Shown piece by piece: positions 50,700 to 60,737 of a DNA stretch of 64,000 nucleotides. The position numbers and the translations under genes were made by a program. The stretch's first letter is position 1, and the number at the start of each line of letters is the position of its first letter. This DNA comes from Trichoplax sp. H2 (taxonomy: Eukaryota; Placozoa; Uniplacotomia; Trichoplacea), in the NCBI GenBank assembly GCA_003344405.1, contig NOWV01000116.1:124001-188000 (forward strand), read 5' to 3'. Under the pieces are notes generated by a model. It saw only the letters and a program-made list of their open reading frames with translations, did not search any database and was not told where the DNA came from.

Positions 50700-52146
50700 A
50701 AGCTGATCAATCAAAATCACAGAAATGCTGCTTCAAAAGGTTTCCGATAAGAGAAATTCATGCAGGATCTCACTTAGCTAATATCTAACAAATTCTTTTT
50801 CAACTATCAAGCGTCCTTACGTTATACAGTTTGCTCTTATTACATGTAGATTGTAAGCTAATAATTTGACCATTAGGATTTATGGACATTGTTTATTTTG
50901 ATGGTACTTTGAGAATAGTTTAAGCAGATATTCCAGATATAAATTTGAAGTATTTGAGGAATAAATGTATAACGACGAACTTTATGACTCTTTGAATGAT
51001 TTCAATGGCATTTTCTGCATTTCAGAATAACAACGTATGCTGCTACAGCATTGTTTGCCTATATAAGATTGTATCGATTTATTACAGCATTCTATCTTTT
51101 TTGCATTGTATTACACGCTCAGAAAGTTTTATCAACGTAGGTAAGCTGAAATGCGAGTCTAACAACGCCATCTTTCATTACATAGTCGAATCTGCTCTGT
51201 ACAGTATGCTGTACAATGCATGATACATTTGGACAAGCTTTTGATGAATCTATTGCATGATGAAATACTGTAGTATTGAACGAATAGAATAATGCTATCA
51301 ATGTGACAAGTATCCATTGTACGCACACATAGAAAATGGCCATTCCAACAATCTAGTTGATATTGTTATAGTTGTAGTAGAATAATATAAGAGATGCCTA
51401 TACAAATTATTTCTTGTCAATAGCTGCTTAAGTTAACGCATTCACCATGTGAAAGACCACGAACTCGGCAAACTACAGTACTTTTATCGAAATTATACAT
51501 GTAGTTCTTGTGCGCCATAAGAGGTTCGTTTGATTTCAGTCCTATAAAGTGAAGACACCGAAATTGATTAGTAATGCAAGCAAAAGCGATAGAGTACAGT
51601 ATAGCCATTTTGAGTTTATTCTCATTGTATAACAATTTCAACATTGCAAATCTCCTCTAATTTTACAAGTGTTTGTAAAGTGTAGCTGAGCACAAGTTGT
51701 ATATTGATACTACAGCTCTTATTTGTATTTCGATTCATGTTTGCAGTGTAAAATAGTCCTATGGAGCAACTTTACCAAATGAGCAGTTATCTATAAAGCT
51801 AGCCAAGATTAGTAGAGGCTCAAATCTGTACTGTCGATACGTAACACACTGTCTTTAGTGTCTTGCAATCTCGGTGGTACTGTCTGAAAAGATTGCACGT
51901 CCACTTACTATAGTATCTTGTAAGATGGCGTACTAAGATTCCTCTTATGATGGAAACTACTAAGCGTCAACGTTGTTGATTGACTAGCTAGCTATACCCG
52001 TATATAGCTGTATTCGTAATCACTCCAGAGCTATCCTACTGGACTTGATTGGATCCTAGTCACTGTACAGTTACTACGTATGTTGGCGAATATCCATGGG
52101 TGAAATGGGAAGTAAGAAAGATGCGTAAATATGCCAGCGTACTTAC
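50700..52146. other. 3' flank of HIBADH and intergenic sequence
   Basis: Contains the HIBADH 3' UTR with a candidate AATAAA polyadenylation signal at 50960-50965. The last exon or exons of the minus-strand COX14-like gene should also lie here but were not identified. Two minus-strand ORFs (51119-51343, 51417-51644) have no family match or splice context. Confidence 0.5.
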
Positions 52147-52302
52147 ATCGACTTTACTTAAAACTTTGTTAGCACGGCGTCGTTCCAACACATCATAAGA
52201 AGCGCGTGATAAGATGTAACCACTATAGACGGTTAGTAGAATTAGCGAAAAGGTTACTCCACGTTGGACCTTGGTTAGGAAAGGTATCGGCCGAGTAGCC
52301 AT
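52147..52302 (-). CDS. COX14: COX14-like cytochrome c oxidase assembly microprotein, first exon
   Basis: COX14 (C12orf62) is a single-pass inner mitochondrial membrane microprotein that helps translate and assemble the COX1 module. The minus-strand exon starts at the ATG at 52302 (MATRPIPFLTKVQR) and encodes 52 residues before a consensus donor GTAAGT at 52146. The membrane segment FSLILLTVYSGYILSRASYD, followed by basic RRRAN, matches the human core MMLLTVYGGYL...RRAQ. Similarity is short but concentrated in the diagnostic LLTVY-GY stretch and at the correct position. Human COX14 is 57 aa, so only a few residues plus a stop should lie in the next exon, which I did not find. An upstream in-frame Met extends the ORF to 52389, but the internal ATG matches the family start. 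Confidence 0.75.
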
Positions 52303-52384
52303 TTTTGTAGGTTGGCAATTATGGACGAATGCAACAGACCGGTCCCGGTACAGACCTGACGATAGCGGTTGACGCAGTGTACCC

Positions 52385-52545
52385 GTCATACTGTACAGTA
52401 CTCCTTTTTACGGTGGATTCTGTTCTGTTCCTTTTTCAGTACTGTACACTGTACATTGTACGGTACAGTATTTTTTTCGGTTGGTGTACAGTACCTCGTA
52501 CTCTATTGGGCAGGGCTGTACTGTACACTGTACACTGTGTCATTC
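52385..52545. repeat. GTAC-rich self-complementary tracts
   Basis: Repeated TGTACAGTAC, TGTACACTG and GTACAGTA words between the COX14-like start and the 154-bp tandem array. They break the sequence into potential hairpins. The 120-codon ORF at 52329-52691 is built from this low-complexity tract and is not supported. Confidence 0.65.
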
Positions 52546-52589
52546 GGACCTCCTCAATTTCTGAGCTAAATACTGTCTCAGAAACTCCC

Positions 52590-53430
52590 AGTAAAAACTT
52601 TCAGCATCAAAAACATTGCGAGAAACGGAGGGATTTGCAGTTGCACTTTTGTGGTCATCAATCTTTATTGAAGATTGCAAAAGTTCGATGATCAACTGTC
52701 TTGAAAGAAACGACTATCCCTATGTCAGGTCTATCCCTACCTGACAATGACCGTGTACAGTAGAGTAAGCAGTTTACTCGTCATACTGTGCTCTACATAT
52801 TGGACATGTATTCAAGGCCTTCTGAATTTCTAGGAAAAAGAGACAACAGACTGATCAAAGATATTGCGAAAAACGGGCGGGGGAAAGATTTGCAGTTGCA
52901 GTCCTGTTATCGTCAATCTTTCTTTATTTAGGATTGCAAAGTTCGATGATAAACTGTCTTGGAAGAAGCAACTATCCCTATGTCAGGTCTATCAGACAAC
53001 AGACTGATCAAAGACATTGCGAAAAACGGGCGGGGGGAAGGATTTGCAGTTGCAGTCCTGTCATCGTCAATCTTTCTTTATTTAGGATTGCAAAGTTCGA
53101 TGATATTCTGTCTTGGAAGAAGCAACTATCCCTATATCAGGTCTATCAGACAACAGACTGATCAAAGACATTGCGAAAAAACGGGCGGGGGGAAGGATTT
53201 GCAGTTGCAGTCCTGTCATCGTCAATCTTTCTTTATTTAGGATTGCAAAGTTCGATGATATTCTGTCTTGGAAGAAGCAACTATCCCTATGTCAGGTCTA
53301 TCAGACAACAGACTGATCAAAGACATTGCGAAAAACGGGCGGGGGGAAGGATTTGCAGTTGCAGTCCTGTCATCGTCAATCTTTCTTTATTTAGGATTGC
53401 AAAAGTTCGATGATAAACTGTCCTGGAAGG
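52590..53430. repeat. Tandem array, about four units of 154-155 bp plus a degenerate first unit
   Basis: The anchor gttcgatgat occurs at 52683, 52941, 53095, 53250 and 53405. The last three steps are 154, 155 and 155 bp, and the first is 258 bp because the first unit carries extra DNA. Units include a G-run (cgggcgggggg) and are near identical in the last copies, implying recent homogenisation. The cluster of overlapping plus-strand ORFs at 52934-53492 repeats the same peptide and is an artefact of the array. GC content is higher than in the flanks. Confidence 0.9.
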
Positions 53431-53657
53431 AGCAACTATCCATGATAGTAGAGGATGGTTACAGGACTGTCATTGATTTGGTTACCGAGTAGAGTATTGT
53501 GCCGACACAAGTGTAGTTCAAGACTACTTTTGAACACCGCTGCCATGTTCAAAGTGCCGCTAATAGGCCGTAGTTGTAGTTGGAAGTTCTTTCAGGTGCC
53601 TTTCGGTCAGGACATTTGCCAATGTGGACCACGGCTATGGCGCATAGAGTGTTACTG

Positions 53658-55394
53658 CTAAAAGTAGTCAATGTCGCTCTCTTGAATAACTTTATACAGT
53701 AGCCCACAACGAATGATGTCCTTGTCGTACACCTGTACAGGCACGCCTCTGATAGCCTGTTGAGATGAGAACGATGACCAAACTAATTTAGCGTGTTGTA
53801 ATCCTTGATTCTGTTTTTGGACCCAAGAGGCATGTTGAATTTTCTCCCAGCACCAACAACATCGATCGATCAATGTCAGAAAGCATTTTCTCTCTTTGGC
53901 TTTCGCTGAAACATCTGCTTGTGGATACTGTATAGAGAGAGATAGATGGAATAGTTACAACATGTAGAGCAATCACTTTCCAACGGGATAGATCCGTCTG
54001 CAGACTGTAGTATGCTTTGATTGATGCCTTCACGGAATGCAACTGTCCTGTCAACATAGCCACCACTGCCATGGTATGCAGAATGCGCCCTAAATCACAC
54101 CAACGCAAAGGGCAAAAGGCAGCTTTGATCCTTTTCTCATCATCATGTCCATGTTGATCTAGTAGTCCATGCTGACTGGATGAGTCATAAACTCCTTGCA
54201 AATAAAGTGGACATTCTTTTGTCGACCGGCATGTTGTCCATCCAAGTATCGATCGCGCATACAGCCAACAGCGATCCATACTACCGTATACAAGTGGATC
54301 TTAATGGCGGAAACGTAAGGCCCACAACCATTTGCATACCAATAGACTATTGGATAAATCAGGCAAATTGCACATCAAAGGCTGTTACTAGCTTATAGTA
54401 AAGCAAAGCCTTGTGGCGTTATAGAAGCGAGCGACCTCCCGCGCTGCACTAGAATCTCCTGAGCGGTCCATATTAACATCCTATTGACGTTGATGACTAA
54501 CGTTAGCGAATCGACTGGCAGTAAATTGTGGAAAGTTCATCGATCCTACGTTCATTCTGCAGTGGCAACTTGCCTAGATCACAGTTTAAACGACTAAAAA
54601 TAACCTTATTACGCACCTGCTGCTACTGACGTAAATTGGACGCCAAAACAAACACGGAAGCAAATACGATCATTCCTTAATTCAATATATTGTACGCTGT
54701 ATTTTCTGTGCTAGGTCGGTAAAATCAAGCCGTTTCTTTATCCAATCGGTCCCAAATTTTGTAGTCTATTTTCACTGCTTTTTTACAGTATCAAGGTGGA
54801 GAAGGATGATGATGGCAAAATTATCTTGGACGGGCTTCCTATTATCAGTATTGACCATTTTTTCCTGCTGGTCCACAGCACGTAAGTACAAGATTGTTTC
54901 TTTTAGTCAGTCAAGATTGTTTCTTTTAGTCAGTCAAGATTGTAGTCATACTGGCAAGATGGCAATGCAGTTGTACTACTACAAATAGTGTCCATTGCAT
55001 TGAAAATATAAAAACATAGTATATGGACCGTTATCCAATGCTTACACAGTCATGCTGAGGCAATATTGCGTGAAAAAATTCAATCCATGCTTTGCTATCA
55101 TCATAACTATGCGTTTGGTATGTTACTCACCACGATGAAACAGGAGTAATTGAATCTACTGGCCAACTTTGATCATGCATGGCTATATCCAAAGAGCAAA
55201 AATTCCAAACATTTTCAATTGGAATTGGATTTAGCCGTTTGATGTACTGTAGAGGGTGTCCTTTTTTTAGTCGCCATTGGATCGAAATGGCAGTGTTGTC
55301 AAAAAAAGGCGGAAAAACCATGTGCTGATTACCGGCCATCATGCATTTTTTCATAAAAATCGACATCATCAATGCGTGATGGACGAAAAAATAA
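53658..55394 (-). CDS. Unrecognised multi-exon gene, C-terminal 300 codons
   Basis: Four minus-strand exons fit together in phase with consensus-like splice sites: 55394-55131 (ends in phase 2 at a GTGAGT donor), 54593-54550, 54299-53977 and 53927-53658 (TAG stop). They total 901 nt. The protein begins YFFVHHALMMSIFMKKC and continues with a Pro/Phe-rich stretch (VFPPFFDN), the basic-aromatic segment IQWRLKKG, a helical segment (LGRILHTMAVVAMLTGQLH) and a Trp/Cys-rich stretch (CCWCWEK). It ends GLLYKVIQESDIDYF. I do not recognise the family. More exons probably lie upstream, at about 55450-56340: plausible coding fragments with SCDAERAIQINYP and HDCKMCCDYICE occur there but were not joined. 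The intron at 53928-53976 is only 49 nt. The gene's first visible intron contains exon 1 of the plus-strand Caspr-like gene. Confidence 0.6.
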
Positions 55395-58300
55395 CTGAAA
55401 CAAGGAATCAACCATAGTTAATCATATTCGCCTATTTTGAAAGTGTTCAAAATCTGCAGACTATTGGGTAATTGATTTGGATTGCTCTCTCTGCATCGCA
55501 ACTACCGTAAAAGATTCTATCAATTTTTTCCTAGAAAATGGATACGTTTCGAACATGATTAACTGTAAAGTTGCTTATGTACAGTTCGTCATGATCTTCT
55601 TGTACAGATACCTTATTCTTATAGCGCAATATTCACATTTCTTTACAAGTACCTAACGAGCAAGCGATATCTTGCTGCGATGATCGCTAGGATGGTATTA
55701 CAACGAATTGTGGATGCCCGCTTTATTCTACAATTTTAAGAGTACTGCGAAAAGGAATGTAGAATACGACTCTTGAAATACATTGATATTTCTTTTGCCC
55801 ACTATAGAACGACTATAGAATAACACCAAATGCAGCCATATCGGGCTGGTTAACCATGCATTAAACTCCCAAATTGAAAAGGCGCGTAGTGAAGTATATC
55901 AACCAAATGAAATTATAATCATACTGTGCAAGAGTGACTAGTCATTGCTAGGAATATCGTAGGCTCTCAACTAATGATAACTGCTCGGCTTGCGATGAGA
56001 AATAGGAGAGGGTAAAGATAGTTTTGATAATTTATTGTGCATTGCACATATTACAGATGCTAATTGCTTACATAAACTTTCAACTCACACCAATGCAGGA
56101 AAAACGGATACTTTGGGAAGTAATTCAAATAATTGTAAATACTGTAGTAAACATGTAGTCGGTTAACCTTCTACCCGATGCTACATAATAATCAAGACAT
56201 ATTACGAATGGTTCATGATTACTTTTGCTTTCAAGCCAGATTACGTTCGCAAATATAGTCACAGCACATTTTGCAATCGTGTAAAAATGGGCTTGCATAC
56301 GGCGCAACTTCATGCTTTACAAGTAAACTCCACGTCCTTATGAAGGCCAAGATGAGATAGAGAAGGGTTGGGTTAAACTATTGCTACTATAGTTGCTACA
56401 CTAAGATTATTACTAACTGCAGTAGTTGCTACATCTTCAGAAATGCTTAGTTCCTTCATCGATTAATTATCTGCTATCAATTTTTAGTTTTCATTCTCTC
56501 ATTATTTAAATAGTGTATGCTACCTACGATTGGCTACTTTTAGACTATAAACAACTGGTGTAACCGGGTAGGATAATAGATGATGGATAATAAAGAACTT
56601 ATGATTAGTATTCTGCTGTAGTGAACTCCGAAATGGTGCATGTTTTTATTCTACTGCTTTCTAATGCATATGTTAAAGTGGATTAACCTTTGCAGTATCG
56701 TCGGCCAAATAAAACGTATACAATACTTTACAACAGGATAAGTTTCCTTAACCGATTGTAAACTATATCATTAGGTTGCATCTGTAGACTGCTGCCATGA
56801 CAGTGCTCCATCGTCTCACTGATATAGTAGTTTAGTTTCAAAGTTAACAATAAGTATAAATCAATTTATTTCTTTCCTACCAATATAGATGCATATGGTC
56901 ACTTTGATGGTTTAGGATATGCGTATTACGATACTACTTCCAGTCGTACCATTTCCTCACTCACTAATACAATATCGATGCAATTAAAAACTTTTGCTAC
57001 GGACGGCGTATTGTTAATGGCTACTGGAAATAATAATTATATAGTAGTAGAATTGCATGCAGGTTATGTCAGGCTAAGAATCCGATTTAGTGGCACAACT
57101 GGAGCTGATTATATTATTAGCAATGGCGTTAAAATTTCCGACAATCAATGGCATCGTGTGGAATTTACACGCGATCGATTTTTTGGATCTTTGACTGTCG
57201 ATGGCATTAGGTCTCCTAACGATTACCGAGATCAAGGTGAACGTGCTAGTATCATTATCAACCAGATGATATACGTTGGTGGTGTCCCTAGCAATATTAA
57301 CGCAGCCAGTAATTTATACACACTACGCAACTATACTGGTTGCTTACGTTATGTCGTTTTCAATGGAATTACAATCCTTTCTAACGCACTCAGTAACCAG
57401 GTAAGTTATGGTTATGTTGGTAAAATTACGAATAGCACTGATTGTGAAACTACGCCTGAACAATTTGTTGCGGCTCAAGTTCGATCTGAAACTTCAAGTA
57501 TTACGACTTCATGGACCCCTTCTAGTCGATGTGACTACTCATTTGAATTCTGGTTTCGCACTACGGATAGTGGAAATAACCGTGAATTAGTTTTTCTTGA
57601 TGCAACGAATAGTATTGTTATTAATTTGAATGGAGGAACTGTTACAATGCTATTGTTTGGCACCTTTAACGTTCACAACTTTAAACCTAAAGTCGCTGAT
57701 GGATCCTGGCATTTGCTTAAATTAACAGCATCGTGTACAAACGTTCGCGTATACGTTGATGATGATTCTTCGGTTATTACTTTTTCCCAGACTTTGACGA
57801 CACAACAAAGTCCACAGATAACTATCGGTTTGAAAAATATAAGGAGCTTTACTGGATGTGTACGAGGCATAAAGATAGATAATGTCTTAGAGCGAGTTGG
57901 TAGTAATAAATTTATCCGCAGTGGTATTTCACTTAATAGTTGCCCCATTCAAAATTTCTGCCAACCATTCTTCCCTTGCTATAATAACGCTACGTGTACT
58001 AGTTCTTCCACTTCATTTACTTGTAATTGCGGCACTAACAGCAACTACGAAGGTTTCTATTGCCAAACATGTGAGTCACTTACAAAACCATAACGAAATA
58101 CTTCACTATTGTAGTGCTCATTATAATCAATTTCTACTGTATACTAAAACGATATAAATTCAATTCAATCATGCTATCAATAATAGATAAGTATCGAAGA
58201 AATTGCGAAGAAATTTTTATCGCTAACCCTTCCTCTCCAACCGGTTGGTATACAATCGATCCGGACGGACCTCATGGGCCCAATCTTCCGTTCCCAACTC

Positions 58301-60737
58301 AGTGCTTTACTGACTCTCGTGCTACTACTCAAGTATCTAATAATCTGGAAGGCTTTGCGAGAGTTCCCGTCTCATCTCAATATATTGGTCCCGGCAGTTT
58401 CGTTGCAAATATTATTTACCGCGATGGCCCAGCATCATCTATAAAGAATATAAGCATTGGGCAAGCTGCTGCCTTAGCTGATATCTCTCAAAGCTGTTCA
58501 CAAACTGTAACGTATCGTTGTATGAAATCAGTTCTTCTTAATACACCTAACACCCCCTACGGCTGGTGGGTATCAAGAAATGACGAAAAAATTGTAAGCT
58601 GGGGCGGAGCACCTACTAATTCAATGAAATGTAGTTGTGGTGTTACTAACAGTTGTTATAACAGGACTAAAATGTGCAATTGTGACGCCAATCATGATTC
58701 AGTACGGGACGATTCCGGAGCTCTGACAGATAAGAGCCGCCTTCCTGTCAAACAACTAAAATTTGGTTTCGAAGATATTGGAAGCAGTCCACTCGCACTT
58801 TATTCTCTTGGTAAACTAAATTGCAGAAACAGAGGTAATTGCTACGCTTGTAAATATACTGAGCTAATTATTGATTAATAGTATTATCGAGCGCTGCCTA
58901 CTAGTGATTCCTACTTGTCTGTTGATTTAATACTACTGAATAAACTAAAATTTTATTAAGTACATTTAAATGCTTTATATGGTTATCTAGCAAATCCTAT
59001 GCACGTCATTACGTTTACAACACGCGAGTCAACAGTTCAATTCCCGACTTGGCAAGCTGAGTTTAATGGCTACATAGAACTAGCGTTTAGATCTAGTATT
59101 AGTAACGGTGTGTTATTGAAGAACACTGGTAGATATGGATCTTTCATAAGATTAGCCGTGCAGCCAAAATTGATAACGTTAAATTACAATCTTGGGCAAG
59201 GTGGCGGCAATCAGGTTCTTCAAGTGAAAGCCGTAGGTAACACAGGTTTTGACGATAATGAGTGGCATAGAATTCGACTATCTTGTGCGTTATATCGCAC
59301 TAGCTTAAAAGTTGACGACCAACCGGAAGCTACAAATTCTTCTCTACCTAATTATCAGTTAGTAAGGCTTGATATCGATAGTCCTCTCGTGCTAGGTGGT
59401 GATCTTACCAAGTAAGTTTGCACACATTTGCTTAGTTAAATCTGATCTTCCATACAATTTTATCGTAAAATGCGATAGAAGTTAATTGTTTTTATAAAAT
59501 GTTATTTTTTCTGCGAAAATGAGCAGTGGAATGAATGGCTATGTAGGTTGTATTGGCGATTTATATATAGGCGAAAATTTAAAGAAGTTAGATACTATCG
59601 TTGCTGCTATTGCCGGGGTGAGAAGCGGCTGTGGTAAGGCATGCTCCTTAGGTCCGTGCCAACATAATACATCTTGTACTGGAGATTACCTTAACTTTCA
59701 GTGTGACTGCAAGAATACTTTATGGACTGGACGGACATGCCAAGCACGTAAGTTTCAATTATAAAGAACTCGTTATTGTGATTATTGTAAGCAGCAATTG
59801 CTGAAATGTTTCATTCCTATAAATACATAAATTGAGATGAATATTATAATGGTTAAATTTCTGAAATGTCATAAGTATTCTAAATGGTAAAGTTTTATTC
59901 TATCGATATTATTTCCTTTCAGCAAAAGGAGCTCATTTTTCTGGTGGTAATATTATCGAATACAAGGCAAATGAAACTTTAGCTAGCCTTGCTAATGGCA
60001 CCCAAGACATCAGTTTTAATTTTGTCTCCAATGCAACAACTATTAAAATTTTTGATATTCAGACTAACAATGGGCAAAAGATAGAATTTGGACTAGATAA
60101 CGGTCAGGCATACCTTTCCGTGAATAGCAATCGATCTCCATTACAAGGATTTATAAGCGACGAACAAAGCCATCAAGTCATTATTAGCCCAACTACCAAT
60201 TCAATTTCAATCGATGGAGATCGCAATGTGTTAGGAAGTATTCCTTCTGTTTTAGATTTACCGACAGTCCAAATAGGGAGTTCTGGCAATAGTAGATTAA
60301 CCTCGATGTGTGTTTATAACGTTTCATTCATCGGCATACCAATTATGGCTTACGCGTTTAGTAATGCTCAAAATCCATCTATTACATCAACACCTAACTC
60401 TGGAAATCAAGGAGCAACAGAATCAGTTTGTGTAGCCGGTAATGTCATAAAGACTCCGGCGCCTACTACACCTTCAATTCGTGCAACATCACTAAGTACG
60501 GGAGCTTCTACTACAGCAAGTACTCAATTAGTAGGAATCCCTCCAGGTGGAATTGTAGGTATAGTTATTGGTCTAATTATTCTTATGGTCATCATAGCGT
60601 GGGCGTACATAAAATTTGCAAATAAAACTAGAGGCAAATATTCGATTAATACAGAATATGGCAAGACTAACGCTTATTCTGATGCAACTTTGAATACGGT
60701 CAACGCTGATAAGAATCCGAAAGAATGGTTTTTATAA
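54806..60737 (+). CDS. Caspr/neurexin-IV-like type I membrane adhesion protein, complete
   Basis: Contactin-associated proteins organise axo-glial and septate-type junctions. Exons: 54806-54881, 56889-58070, 58187-58834, 58991-59411, 59527-59747 and 59923-60737. All are in phase and total 3,363 nt, giving 1,120 aa. Exon 1 is a signal peptide (FLLSVLTIFSCWSTA). Then come LamG1 (about residues 27-185), LamG2 (about 200-355), an EGF-like module (NFCQPFFPCYNNATC), a fibrinogen-like module (CEEIFIANPSSPTGWYTIDP), LamG3 (VQFPTWQAEFNGYIELAF), EGF (CSLGPCQHNTSC) and LamG4. A Ser/Thr-rich stalk, a TM (GIVIGLIILMVIIAWAY) and a tail of about 40 residues follow. The tail has RGKYSINTEYG, resembling the protein-4.1-binding juxtamembrane motif, and ends KEWFL, a class II PDZ ligand like the neurexin/Caspr ends. 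Module order is that of Caspr, but the N-terminal discoidin domain is absent: exon 1 splices directly to LamG1 in phase. Orthology to Caspr is inferred from architecture. Confidence 0.92.
54893..54942 (+). repeat. Short tandem duplication of 24 bp in Caspr-like intron 1
   Basis: The word gattgtttcttttagtcagt, with its caa flank, occurs twice in direct succession, starting about 11 bases after the exon 1 donor. Its pyrimidine-rich tract ending in TTTTAG resembles an acceptor site, so alternative splice use is conceivable. Otherwise it has no clear meaning. Confidence 0.7.

Noticed and set aside
52934-53492. Cluster of overlapping plus-strand ORFs with repeating peptide
   Set aside because: They are translations of the 154-bp tandem units in three frames, with no domain and no splice context.
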